From: JADGHX01 sp035760965 | GTDB taxonomy: Bacteria; Pseudomonadota; Gammaproteobacteria; Steroidobacterales; Steroidobacteraceae | DNA length: 44,122 nucleotides | Assembly (NCBI GenBank): GCA_035760965.1 | Contig: DASTRY010000053.1 | Coordinates: 1-44,122 of the forward strand | Reading direction: 5' to 3' | Shown here: positions 1 to 7,928 of the stretch, piece by piece | How positions within the stretch are numbered: the stretch's first letter is position 1 | Layout: each line of letters starts with the position of its first letter | Program-made: the position numbers and the translations under genes | The notes under the pieces: model-generated | The model's input: only the letters and a program-made list of their open reading frames with translations | Databases searched by the model: none | Told to the model about the DNA's origin: nothing

Positions 1-29
1 GCGGGCCGCGCTCGCCCGGGGGACGACCC

Positions 30-359
30 GTGACCATGACGACCCAGTACGCGACGACCGAACCCACGCGAGCGGAAGTGGATGCGCTCAGCGGCCCGAC
101 GCTGCTCGAGTTCGGCGCCCCATGGTGCCCGCACTGCCAGCGCGCTCAACCGTTGATTGCCGCGGCCTTGGAGCAGGCCCCGCACGTGCGGCATCTGAAA
201 ATCGAGGACGGGAAGGGTCGGCCGCTCGGCCGCTCGTTCGGCGTGAAGCTGTGGCCGACCCTGATCGTGTTACAGGATGGCCGCGAGATTGCCCGCACGG
301 TGCGCCCGCAGTCCGCCGAAGAGATCAGCGCCGCTCTCCGTCAGGTCGGCGGCGGCTGA
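30..359 (+). CDS. Thioredoxin-fold protein with WCPHC active site
   Basis: A 109-residue protein with a thioredoxin fold. The redox motif Cys33-Pro-His-Cys36 follows a hydrophobic beta strand (LLEFGAPW), and the cis-proline segment LWPTLIVL follows about 40 residues later. There is no signal peptide, so a cytoplasmic dithiol-disulfide role is likely. The WCPHC dipeptide differs from the WCGPC of the housekeeping thioredoxin at 28862 and suggests a different redox potential or partner. The start is a GTG six bases after a GGGGGA ribosome-binding site; an ATG at 36 is the alternative. It converges on the small membrane protein gene at 369-785. The substrate is unknown. Confidence 0.8.
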   Translation: MTMTTQYATTEPTRAEVDALSGPTLLEFGAPWCPHCQRAQPLIAAALEQAPHVRHLKIEDGKGRPLGRSFGVKLWPTLIVLQDGREIARTVRPQSAEEISAALRQVGGG

Positions 360-368
360 CCCTGTCGA

Positions 369-785
369 CTAGCGCCGCAGGACGATCTGACGGTCCGCGT
401 CGTAACGCTGCAGAGCGCGATACACGAACGTTCCGCCGATCAGCACGAGCACCGTGGGGCCCGCGAGCGACCAGAAGGGCACGTGAATCCAGTGCTGCTG
501 GGAGACGTAAAGCCACGCGCCCGCGAAGAGACTGACCGTGCCCCAGAACCCATACCCTTCGCGGTTCGCGTCGCGATGGATGAGGAGCGTGATCCCGGCG
601 AGGACGAGCATCGCCGGCCAGGCGCGGTACGCGTAGTTGCGCGCCTCCCCCAGACCGAGATTGTCGAGCAACAGCGCAACTCCATAGATCGCGAGCGCGG
701 CGCCGGCAATCAGAATCCCGACCGGATTGCGCTGATGGCCGCGGCGCTCGCGACGATATCGCCGAGGGGTGTCGTCGATGACCAT
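369..785 (-). CDS. Small polytopic membrane protein (LiaF-N/DUF5668-like)
   Basis: A 138-residue protein with a basic N-terminus (RRYRRERRGHQRNP) followed by about four hydrophobic segments: residues 22-42, 55-68, 78-92 and 104-120. The pattern of short paired helices with 'Pro-Val-Gly-Ile-Leu' and 'Trp-Pro-Ala-Met-Leu-Val-Leu' resembles the LiaF transmembrane/DUF5668 family. The ATG is preceded by GGGAGA at good spacing. It lies 123 bases downstream of mxaL on the same strand, so it could be read through from the mxa operon, but it is not part of the known mxa set. Its function is unknown. Confidence 0.75.
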   Translation of the reverse strand: MVIDDTPRRYRRERRGHQRNPVGILIAGAALAIYGVALLLDNLGLGEARNYAYRAWPAMLVLAGITLLIHRDANREGYGFWGTVSLFAGAWLYVSQQHWIHVPFWSLAGPTVLVLIGGTFVYRALQRYDADRQIVLRR

Positions 786-908
786 GTGCGTCTCCCGATG
801 TCCCGGAGCGCACGGTACGAGCGCCGTCGCGGTGATTCCAGCGTTTGCCGGCCAATTGCGGCTCGCGACCGGCGAAGCCCGCCCGGAGCAAGCGAATCGC
901 GCCGCTGA

Positions 909-1832
909 TCAGCGTGAGCGGCGCGGCCGAAAGCGCACCGCGAGCAGCAGCAGCGCCGCGGACACGGGCACCCAGTAGAAATCGACCGGCGCGGGAGCGC
1001 GACGCGCGAAGCGCTCGTCGCGCATGGCCGCGGCGATGGACTCGGGCCCTGTGAGTCGCGCGTAGGCGAAACCGACGCGCGCCGCGAGCGCCTTCAAGTG
1101 CGGCTCGCGCAGCGCGGACAAATGCTCGGCGCCGATGATGTGCTTGCCATCGGGCGAGACGAGCTGGATGACCTCGTTCGAGCGCCAATAACCGACACGA
1201 TGCCCGTCTGCATCCGTGCGCGGAATGCGCTGCGGAGTATCGCCGCCTGCGCCGATGATCCAGCCGCGCACCTGGCCGGGCTGAACATCGTCGGGCATCG
1301 ACAGCGGCTCGGCCGGATTCAGCGGCGGCGCTTCGTGCCCGTCGCTGATGAAGATGACATCGGGCCTGGCGCTCTTGTCGAGGGTCTTGCCCTCTCCGAG
1401 CGCGGTCCGCACCGACCAGTAGACGCCTTTGCCGACTTCGCTCGCATTGGCCCAGCGCATGCGGCCGTCGATGTTGTCGAGCGAGGCCAGCAGGTCGTTG
1501 TAGTTGCTGCAGACTTCGACCGGCGCGAGCAGCAGGAGCGAGCGGTATTCGGCAAATGCGCCCCAGCCTACGCGCGAGCCGCACGGCAATTCGCGCAGAG
1601 CCCGGCGCACGGCGTAGCGCGCATACTCGAGACGGCTCACGGGAGAGCCGCCGAGCTCGTAGTCCTGCACGTCCATGCTCTGGGTGATATCGAAGAAGAC
1701 GATGTAGTCGTACGTTCGTTGCGGCAGGTTGATATGTGGCGCAAAGAGGCCGACGAGCAGCAGGGCGAGCGCGAGCCACAATGTGTAGGCGCTGCGACCG
1801 AAGGTGCGGAGTGCGTCGGCGACGGCTTTCAC
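909..1832 (-). CDS. mxaL: MxaL-type VWA protein of methanol dehydrogenase maturation
   Basis: A 307-residue membrane-anchored protein with a von Willebrand A domain. A hydrophobic segment at about residues 15-31 is followed by the MIDAS motif Asp48-Ile-Thr-Gln-Ser and the stretch VSRLEYARYAVRRALRELPCGSRVGWG, which I recognise as typical of MxaL. A second membrane segment sits near the C-terminus (about 283-298). MxaL is required, with MxaA, C and K, for calcium incorporation into periplasmic methanol dehydrogenase. I chose the GTG start because it overlaps the mxaK stop as GTGA, matching the rest of the operon. A longer in-frame ATG at 1934 would bury the start deep inside mxaK. Confidence 0.85.
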   Translation of the reverse strand: MKAVADALRTFGRSAYTLWLALALLLVGLFAPHINLPQRTYDYIVFFDITQSMDVQDYELGGSPVSRLEYARYAVRRALRELPCGSRVGWGAFAEYRSLLLLAPVEVCSNYNDLLASLDNIDGRMRWANASEVGKGVYWSVRTALGEGKTLDKSARPDVIFISDGHEAPPLNPAEPLSMPDDVQPGQVRGWIIGAGGDTPQRIPRTDADGHRVGYWRSNEVIQLVSPDGKHIIGAEHLSALREPHLKALAARVGFAYARLTGPESIAAAMRDERFARRAPAPVDFYWVPVSAALLLLAVRFRPRRSR

Positions 1833-2398
1833 GGCAAGTCCGCGCGCGTGCTCTGTAGCGTGCTCATCACGCGGTTTTCGGCGTCGCGCGTGATGCTCTC
1901 GCTGAGCACTTCGTCGAGCTCGGGCGCAAGCCACAGTGCGCGATCGAGGTTATAGCGCGCGTCCCAGCTCTGCGGGTCGCGCCGGAGCACGCTGCGATAG
2001 CTCTGCTTTGCCAGCTCGATGAGCGGCAACGCGCGCACGCGCGCTTCGCGACCTTCCTTCAGCGCCTCGCGCAGCTGCAAGTTGGCGGCGTTGTACAGCG
2101 CAGCGTTCGCGAGGTCTGCGCGACTGCCACGACTCAGAGCCTTGTATTGCTTCAGTGCGCCCTCGTAGTCGCCGCGCTTCGCGAGCGCGACGGCGCGGGC
2201 GAATTGCGCTTCGGGAATCGAGCTGTCGAGCGCGCTGTCCGCGGGTGCACCCTCTCGCGCCGCGGTGTCCTTGCCGGCCGCGACGATCGCCTCGTTCACC
2301 CGCAGCGCTTCGCGCAAGCGAAGTCCTTCGTAGCCGGCAAGTACCGCGCATACCGCCGCCGCGGTTCCAAACAACGCGTGAACCGTGCGCCGCCTCAT
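1829..2398 (-). CDS. mxaK: MxaK-type TPR protein
   Basis: A 189-residue protein with one N-terminal membrane anchor (about residues 7-23) followed by a short tetratricopeptide-like helical region: FARAVALAKRGDYEGALKQYKAL, then AALYNAANLQLREAL, then a repeat with DPQSWDARYNLDRAL. Its size and place between two VWA genes match MxaK, a small accessory protein of the methanol dehydrogenase cluster. The ATG overlaps the mxaC stop as ATGA, and its own stop overlaps the mxaL GTG. The helices probably face the periplasm and bind the neighbouring VWA proteins, which is inference. The identification rests on synteny as much as on sequence. Confidence 0.8.
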   Translation of the reverse strand: MRRRTVHALFGTAAAVCAVLAGYEGLRLREALRVNEAIVAAGKDTAAREGAPADSALDSSIPEAQFARAVALAKRGDYEGALKQYKALSRGSRADLANAALYNAANLQLREALKEGREARVRALPLIELAKQSYRSVLRRDPQSWDARYNLDRALWLAPELDEVLSESITRDAENRVMSTLQSTRADLP

Positions 2399-3408
2399 GT
2401 CCACTCCCTCAACAACACGACGCGCCCAGCGATGAGCAGCGCGCAAGCGAGCGCCGCGACCATCACCAACGTGCGGCTGTAGTCCGCGCGCGGAAACTGT
2501 TCCACGTAGTCGAGCGGAAAGTTCTGCTGGCGCCCGACGTCCGCCACCGCCTTGGCAAGCCCCTCCGGGTCTTCGGCCTCGTAGACCTGATACGGCGTGG
2601 GCAACGTCAGAAAGAATCGATGGAGCGCCACCTCGGGCGCCGCGTCGGCGCGCGGACCCTGCGAATCCAGCCCCGGACTGTTGTAGGACTTGAGGTGGAT
2701 CCAGTAGAGCGACACGCGATTGCGCTGCAGCCCCGAGCGGATGAGCTTGCGGATGGGATCGGTGAGGAACGTGCCGCCATCCGAGACGAGCAGGATGATG
2801 CGGCTACCCGAATACTCGCGATGGTCGAACTCCGCGATCGCCGCGAGCAGCGCGCGTCCCGCATCCGTGTTCGAAAGTCCGCGTCCGGCCGCACCGGCCG
2901 CGATGCCGGCGCGCACCACTTCGTCGTGCTGGGTGAACGGCACGACGTTCATCGGGCGCGTACTGAAGAACATCAACGAGAAGCGATCGTCCGGCCGCTG
3001 CACGACGAACTTGTCGAGCAGCTCACGCGCGACCTCGGACTTCTGGCGCCCGCGGCTGAGGTGCGCGAGGCGGCTGAGCGGATCGATGCTGCGCCAGTCG
3101 CTCGGCATCATCTTCTCGTCCATGCTCCGGCTGCGGTCCATCAACACGAGGATCTCGGCACCGTGCCCCGTGCGGGTGACTTGCATCTGCGAACGGCCCG
3201 GGCCTGCGAGCGCGATGACGGCACTCGCGATCGCAAGGCACGCGAGCGCACGCCACAGCCAGCCGGCGAGCCGGCCGATGGGATCGCGCGGCAACCACTC
3301 GACGTAAGAAAAGCCCAGCGAGTCGGATCGATTGCGCAGCAGCGGCAGCACTGCGAGCGGCAGGAGCAGCAACAACCATGGATGCGCGAAATCGTACGTG
3401 CCGCTCAT
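2395..3408 (-). CDS. mxaC: MxaC-type VWA membrane protein
   Basis: A 337-residue BatA/MxaC-like protein. It opens with the family's N-terminal membrane hairpin (FAHPWLLLLLPLAVLPLL at 7-24, a second helix at about 51-70). It continues into a VWA domain with the MIDAS motif Asp91-Arg-Ser-Arg-Ser, and ends with a helix at about 313-330 and a basic tail. MxaC belongs to the MxaACKL set needed for active, calcium-loaded methanol dehydrogenase. The ATG overlaps the mxaA stop (ATGA). The open frame continues far upstream, antisense-like through mxaA, but the overlap start gives the expected length and a natural N-terminus. Confidence 0.87.
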   Translation of the reverse strand: MSGTYDFAHPWLLLLLPLAVLPLLRNRSDSLGFSYVEWLPRDPIGRLAGWLWRALACLAIASAVIALAGPGRSQMQVTRTGHGAEILVLMDRSRSMDEKMMPSDWRSIDPLSRLAHLSRGRQKSEVARELLDKFVVQRPDDRFSLMFFSTRPMNVVPFTQHDEVVRAGIAAGAAGRGLSNTDAGRALLAAIAEFDHREYSGSRIILLVSDGGTFLTDPIRKLIRSGLQRNRVSLYWIHLKSYNSPGLDSQGPRADAAPEVALHRFFLTLPTPYQVYEAEDPEGLAKAVADVGRQQNFPLDYVEQFPRADYSRTLVMVAALACALLIAGRVVLLREWT

Positions 3409-4295
3409 CGCTCGTGCCGCTTCTCGATGCGACGGAGCGCCATGCACAGCGCGCGAATGGATTTGCCCGAGCCCGTCGTATCCGCTGCGGTGCCCGAATC
3501 CGTCCTCACGTTGAAGAAACGCTCCGCCGATCTGGCGAAGAAGTGCTCGATGGCCGTCCGCTCCGGCTCGAGCTGCGGAGCGCGCTCGAACAGCACGGCC
3601 AACCCGTCGGGCTGCACCACGCGCCCGGCGGTGGCATCGAACGCGCGATGAAGCGCAACCCATGCCTGCGGCGCTTCCTCGTCCATCGCGCGCAACTCGC
3701 GAAGCGCGCGCGCGAACGGCTGGGCCGACGAGGCGCGCCAGTTTCGCCATTGCCACCAGGCGATCCAGGCGAGCACGCACACGAACAGCGCGCCCACCCA
3801 CGTTGCCAGCCAGCGCCGCATGGGAGCGACGTCGATCGGCACAGCCGCGCGGTCCGGACGCAAGCTCCCGAGGCCCGCCCCTGCAAGCGGCCGGGGCGGC
3901 GTGAGCGGCGCCACGGTGATGGACCATGCCGGCACGCGCAGCTCGACACCGCTCGCTTTCGAAACGAGTCGCCACGCCGGCAGCGGGACGGCAGTCAATT
4001 TCTGCGGCGAGTTCATGACCTGATAGTCGATCGTGAGCCAGCGGCGCCCGCCTGCATCACGCTCGACGCGGACGGCGTGGCGCTCTACCCAGTTGCCCGC
4101 CGGCCCGCTCTCGGGCCATTCATCCGGCGCGAACGGCCGGCCGCCGTCCTCGAGCAACACGCGTTGCGTGACGATGTCCCCGAGCACGTATCCGAACGCG
4201 CGGGGTTGCTGCACGACTGCATCGTGCGCCGCCAGCGCGCCGAAGCTCACACGGGCAGCGAAGAGCATGAGCGCGAGAAAGACGCCACGCCTCAC
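3405..4295 (-). CDS. mxaA: MxaA-type methanol dehydrogenase maturation protein
   Basis: A 296-residue exported or membrane-bound protein. It has a signal peptide (residues 1-22) and a conserved stretch VQQPRAFGYVLGDIVTQRVLL at about 28-48 that I recognise as characteristic of MxaA. A beta-rich periplasmic domain, a transmembrane helix at about 163-182 and a helical cytoplasmic tail follow. In methylotrophs MxaA is needed for calcium insertion into the MxaF active site. The GTG start overlaps the mxaS stop as GTGA, so translation is probably coupled. Length and domain order agree with the family. Confidence 0.87.
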   Translation of the reverse strand: MRRGVFLALMLFAARVSFGALAAHDAVVQQPRAFGYVLGDIVTQRVLLEDGGRPFAPDEWPESGPAGNWVERHAVRVERDAGGRRWLTIDYQVMNSPQKLTAVPLPAWRLVSKASGVELRVPAWSITVAPLTPPRPLAGAGLGSLRPDRAAVPIDVAPMRRWLATWVGALFVCVLAWIAWWQWRNWRASSAQPFARALRELRAMDEEAPQAWVALHRAFDATAGRVVQPDGLAVLFERAPQLEPERTAIEHFFARSAERFFNVRTDSGTAADTTGSGKSIRALCMALRRIEKRHER

Positions 4296-5146
4296 GCTGC
4301 GGCCTCCAAGAAATAGCGCGACATCGCTTCGCTATCGAACCGCCCGGTCATATAGAACGGCCTGATGTTCCGGCGCGCGAACACGTCGCTCAGCGCGGCT
4401 CGTCGGCGCGCAACGGCCTCGTGCCACCGCGCGCGTAGCTTCGACCGCATCCACAGCGTCCGGCGCGACTGCGATTCGACGTCCCACACCGAGAGCAGCC
4501 CCGAATGCGCCGGCGGCTCCACTTCCGCGACGTCCCACACCACCATCGGGACGACATACGCATGCGCGAGCGCGTCGAGCACGGGCTCGAGCCGCTCGAG
4601 CGGCCAATGAAAGTCCGACGCGAGGAAGATGAGCCCCGGCCGGCCCGCGAGTCGCGCCGCGGCGTCCGCAAGTCCTGACGCATCCTGCCCGCGCGCCTCA
4701 CACTCCCGCAGCAGCGCCGCCATCCGCGCGCCCATGCCACGACTCAGCACGGCGGGAACGAACAGGTCCATGCGCTCGCGGGTGTCGAACGCCGACATAC
4801 CCACCGCATCGCCCAGCCGGAACGCGCTCTGCCCCAGCGCTTCGACGAATTCCGCAACGACGTTCAGCTTCGACATCGGCGCGCCGAACGTCATGGACGC
4901 GGACACGTCGACGAGGACGTGCACCGGCACCGCTGCACGCTGCCGATTCACGCGAACCAGCCAATCGCCGCGGATGTCGCGCAAGCTCGCGCGCAGATCG
5001 AGCCGGCGTGGATCGGGCCGATCGAAGAGGTTCGCGTGCGCGACGAACTCCTGCCCGGCACCAAGGCTCGAGGCGGGGTGCGCACCCGGTCGCCAGGCGC
5101 CGAGGCGGCGCGGCAGTCGGTAGTGGAATTCGGCCGGAGCGGTCAT
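4292..5146 (-). CDS. mxaS: MxaS-type DUF58/VWA-like protein
   Basis: A 284-residue soluble DUF58-family protein. The N-terminal segment (FHYRLPRRLGAWRPGAHPASSLGAGQEFVAH) leads into LFDRPDPRRLDLRASLRD. A MIDAS-like motif Asp80-Val-Ser-Ala-Ser-Met lies in a VWA-like fold. DUF58 proteins are the usual partners of MoxR AAA ATPases. The ATG lies five bases after the mxaR stop, and the gene overlaps mxaA by four bases. The reading frame stays open far upstream through mxaR because of GC bias; I rejected that extension. The molecular role of MxaS in methanol dehydrogenase maturation is not well defined. Confidence 0.86.
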   Translation of the reverse strand: MTAPAEFHYRLPRRLGAWRPGAHPASSLGAGQEFVAHANLFDRPDPRRLDLRASLRDIRGDWLVRVNRQRAAVPVHVLVDVSASMTFGAPMSKLNVVAEFVEALGQSAFRLGDAVGMSAFDTRERMDLFVPAVLSRGMGARMAALLRECEARGQDASGLADAAARLAGRPGLIFLASDFHWPLERLEPVLDALAHAYVVPMVVWDVAEVEPPAHSGLLSVWDVESQSRRTLWMRSKLRARWHEAVARRRAALSDVFARRNIRPFYMTGRFDSEAMSRYFLEAAA

Positions 5147-5151
5147 GAAGA

Positions 5152-6174
5152 TCAGCGGGGCGTCGGCACCTTTTCGAGGATCTTGGCGATGAGCGCGTCG
5201 GCGATCTCCGCGCGCCGCAGCTCGTACACGGGCGTGAAGAACACGCGATGCCCGAGCGCCGCGGGCACGACGCTCGTGATGTCCGATGGTACGAGATGCG
5301 AGCGTCCGGCGAGCCAGGCCACGACGCGCGCCGCCCGCAGCAGGGACATCATGCCGCGCGGGCTCGCGCCGGCGAGCACGAGCTTGTCCATGTCGACGCC
5401 TTCGATCCGCACCCCGAACTTCTGCGGCGACACCGTCGCGTCCCACAGATCGAGCACGTAGCGTTCGAGCGTTTCGCTCGCGCGCACGCTGCGCTGGATC
5501 GCCGCGCCGATGTCGTTCAGCTCCTCCCACGGCAGCACACCGGGGGTCACGCGCTCGAGCAGCGCATCGACATCGTGGAACGACGGATCGAAGACCAGCG
5601 AACGGCGGATGACGGGCTCCGCCGGCGTCGGCATGTTCAACTCGAACATGAAGCGGTCGCGCGCCGCGGAGGCGAGCTCGAAGGTCTCTTCCTTCTCCAC
5701 GCGATTGCGGTCCGCGAACACCGTCATGCATGGAAACCGGTACTGCCGGTTGAACGCGGAGACCGTACGCTCGGCCATCGCGCGCAAGAGCAGCGACTGC
5801 ACCTGCGGGCGCGCGCGGTTGATCTCGTTGAAGAAGAAGGTGACGAGCCGCTCGCCATGACGCAGCAGCGGGCCGGGCTCGATGCGTGGCTTGCCGTCCG
5901 CGTCGACATAGGTGTGATACACGAGGTCGTTCGGCAGCAGGTCGACCGTGCCTTCGACGCGCTCGAAGTCCCCGCCGACCGCGCGCGCGAAGGCGCGCAG
6001 GATCGTCGTCTTGCCGACGCCCACGTCGCCCTCGAGCAGCACGTGCCCGCGAGCGAAGAGCGCGACGTTGATGAGGCGGATCGTCTCGCTCTGGCCGACC
6101 ACGGCCTTCGCGACCTCCTCCTCGACGCGCAGCGCCCGGCGCCGCCAGTCCTCCAGCCGTTCCGGTGACTCCAT
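5152..6174 (-). CDS. mxaR: MxaR/MoxR-type AAA+ ATPase
   Basis: A 340-residue MoxR-family AAA+ ATPase, first gene of the mxaRSACKL operon. The P-loop Gly49-Asp-Val-Gly-Val-Gly-Lys55-Thr56 is intact. The Walker B region reads FFFNEINRARPQ, with Asn116 where most MoxR proteins have Asp, while Glu117 is kept. Sensor-1 is ADRNRVEKEETFELASAARDRF (Asn157, Arg174). These variant motifs are what I remember from MxaR itself. It is thought to act as a chaperone with the VWA proteins MxaS, MxaC and MxaL. The ATG is preceded by a strong GAGGGG site. Confidence 0.88.
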   Translation of the reverse strand: MESPERLEDWRRRALRVEEEVAKAVVGQSETIRLINVALFARGHVLLEGDVGVGKTTILRAFARAVGGDFERVEGTVDLLPNDLVYHTYVDADGKPRIEPGPLLRHGERLVTFFFNEINRARPQVQSLLLRAMAERTVSAFNRQYRFPCMTVFADRNRVEKEETFELASAARDRFMFELNMPTPAEPVIRRSLVFDPSFHDVDALLERVTPGVLPWEELNDIGAAIQRSVRASETLERYVLDLWDATVSPQKFGVRIEGVDMDKLVLAGASPRGMMSLLRAARVVAWLAGRSHLVPSDITSVVPAALGHRVFFTPVYELRRAEIADALIAKILEKVPTPR

Positions 6175-6217
6175 CGTGACCCCTCATGGAAAGCCGGAGA
6201 CTGTTACCGAACTCGCG

Positions 6218-6231
6218 GCTCGAAGTCGAGC
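6218..6231. promoter_or_regulatory. Perfect inverted repeat in the mxaR divergent region
   Basis: GCTCGA and TCGAGC flank a two-base centre, giving a 14-base perfect inverted repeat. It lies about 44 bases upstream of mxaR and 66 bases upstream of the divergent gene at 6297. A weak TACCCT -10-like box at 6243-6248 would put the repeat over the spacer of a plus-strand promoter. It could be an operator, but short GC-rich palindromes are common in such DNA. Confidence 0.3.
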
Positions 6232-6296
6232 GGAACATCCGCTACCCTGCCGTGTCACGTTTTCAGCGCAATTCCGCGAGGGGAAGGGAGAGGCCC

Positions 6297-7148
6297 ATGA
6301 TCGGGACATCGCGTCGAAAGATGACGAAGCGCGTCGCTCAGCTCCTCCTGTACGGCAGCGCCCTCGTGCTGGTCACGGCCCACGCCGCGTCGTTGAAGGA
6401 CAAGCCGGCCCAAGGCGTGACCCTCAACGGCACCGAGTGGCGCATCGATCCCTACCGCAGCGACGATCCCGATCAGGTGATCGAGCGCGCGCAGCGGCAG
6501 AAAGTCGAGCAGGATCGCAGCAGCCGGAGCGGCGGCATGGATCGCGACGTGCTCGGCGGCGGGCGCCGCGGCCCGATCGGCGGGGAGGACAATCACGGCA
6601 CGTGGGGCGGCGGGGCGCCGTACCCCGGTCGCAGCGACGGCGGGGAGTTTCCGGACGGCGGCTCGCGAGGAGGTGGGAATTTCCCGGGCGACACTCGCGG
6701 CGGCGGCTATGGGCGCGACACGGGGCGCAGCTCCACCGACATCGATCCGACGGGAACCTCCGCGTCCGCGAGCATTCAGCTCGGCAACCTCGGCGGCATC
6801 CGCAACGAGTTCGTCGGTCAGCTCACGAAGAATCCCGAGACGCTCGCGTTCCGCGAAGTGGATCGGCGCGTCGCGGTGTCGGAGGAGAAGCTCGAGACGG
6901 AATGCGCGGCGGGCTCGAAGGAGCCCATCTCCGATTCCTTCGGCGACGGCGAGCGCCGCTGCGGCTGGGACGGACGCGCCTGGGTCGTCGAGACGACGCG
7001 CGGCAAGCACTTCTCGCGCACCGATCGGTTCGAGCTCTCGAAAGATGGCAAGACGCTCACGTACGTGACCAGTGCGAGCGGCGCCGGCATGCCGAACGTG
7101 AAGATCCGCCGCATCTACACCATCGCTCCGAAGCAGCCGGCGGGCTGA
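6297..7148 (+). CDS. Secreted Gly-rich hypothetical protein
   Basis: A 283-residue protein that I do not recognise. A signal peptide (about residues 1-31, ending THAAS) is followed by a charged segment (RIDPYRSDDPDQVIERAQRQKVEQD). A low-complexity Gly/Arg/Asp linker spans about 75-140, and then comes a compact C-terminal domain with two cysteines (ETECAAG, ERRCGWDG) and beta-strand patterns ending VKIRRIYTIAP. The cysteines may form a disulfide in the periplasm. The ATG at 6297 follows a GGGAAGGGAGAG purine run; an upstream in-frame ATG at 6186 would place the signal peptide internally, so I rejected it. It is divergent from mxaR and ends one base before the next gene. Confidence 0.7.
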   Translation: MIGTSRRKMTKRVAQLLLYGSALVLVTAHAASLKDKPAQGVTLNGTEWRIDPYRSDDPDQVIERAQRQKVEQDRSSRSGGMDRDVLGGGRRGPIGGEDNHGTWGGGAPYPGRSDGGEFPDGGSRGGGNFPGDTRGGGYGRDTGRSSTDIDPTGTSASASIQLGNLGGIRNEFVGQLTKNPETLAFREVDRRVAVSEEKLETECAAGSKEPISDSFGDGERRCGWDGRAWVVETTRGKHFSRTDRFELSKDGKTLTYVTSASGAGMPNVKIRRIYTIAPKQPAG

Positions 7149-7149
7149 G

Positions 7150-7911
7150 ATGAGCATTCGGACCGCCGTGGCGAACGGCGTGCTGACCCTCGAGATCGCG
7201 CGGCCGGAAAAGAAGAACGCGCTGACGATCGCGATGTACGAGGCGATGACGCAGGCGCTGGAGGCCGCGCAGGCGGATAAGGACGTGCGCGCCGTGTTGA
7301 TCATGGGCCAGCCCGCGGTCTTCACGGCAGGCAACGATCTGCAGGATTTCCTGCAACGACCGCCGGTGGCGGAGGATTCCGCTGTCCTGCAGTTCATGCA
7401 CGCACTGCTGAAGGTGGAGAAGCCGATCGTCGCCGCAGTAACCGGCGCGGCCGTCGGCATCGGCGTGACGATGCTGCTCCACTGCGATCTCGTGTACGTC
7501 AGCGAGGATGCGCAACTCTCCATGCCGTTCGTCTCGCTGGGCCTCGTGCCCGAATTCGGGTCGAGCGAGGTTCTGCCGCGGCTGCTCGGGCCGGTGAAGG
7601 CAGCCGAGCTGTTGTTACTCGGCAAAGTCTTCTCGGGCGCGGATGCGGTGCGCTTCGGCATCGCCAACGCCGCGTTGCCGGCGACCGAGGTGAGCGCTCA
7701 CGCGCGGCGAGTCGCCGAACGTTTCAACGAGCTGCCCGCCGGTGCCGTGCGCGACGCGAAGCGCCTGATGCGTGTCGGCACGAAGGAGCAGGTGCTGCGT
7801 GCGATCCGCGACGAGGCCACCGTCTTCGCCGAGCGGCTGCGCAGCCCGGAGGCGAAGGAAGCGATGGCGGCGTTCCTTCAGAAGCGCAAAGCGGATTTCA
7901 GTCGATTTTGA
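7150..7911 (+). CDS. Enoyl-CoA hydratase/isomerase family protein
   Basis: A 253-residue crotonase-fold enzyme. Oxyanion-hole motifs are visible at FTAGNDLQDF (about residues 57-66) and in the VAAVTGAAVGIGVTMLLHCDLVY block (about 97-119). The later segment LGLVPEFGSSEVLPRLLG carries a Glu in the position used by delta3-delta2 enoyl-CoA isomerases, and lacks the paired glutamates of a classical hydratase. A 2-enoyl/3-enoyl-CoA isomerase role in fatty-acid or aromatic-acid degradation therefore seems likelier than hydration. The ATG lies one base after the stop of the secreted protein gene, suggesting cotranscription. Confidence 0.85.
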   Translation: MSIRTAVANGVLTLEIARPEKKNALTIAMYEAMTQALEAAQADKDVRAVLIMGQPAVFTAGNDLQDFLQRPPVAEDSAVLQFMHALLKVEKPIVAAVTGAAVGIGVTMLLHCDLVYVSEDAQLSMPFVSLGLVPEFGSSEVLPRLLGPVKAAELLLLGKVFSGADAVRFGIANAALPATEVSAHARRVAERFNELPAGAVRDAKRLMRVGTKEQVLRAIRDEATVFAERLRSPEAKEAMAAFLQKRKADFSRF

Positions 7912-7928
7912 GGCGCGGGCGGCGTGCG

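Noticed and set aside
4292..6238. Single long minus-strand frame covering mxaS and running on through mxaR
   Set aside because: The upstream half is Ala/Arg-rich, lacks domain signal and lies in another frame of the clearly coding mxaR; it is GC-bias read-through.
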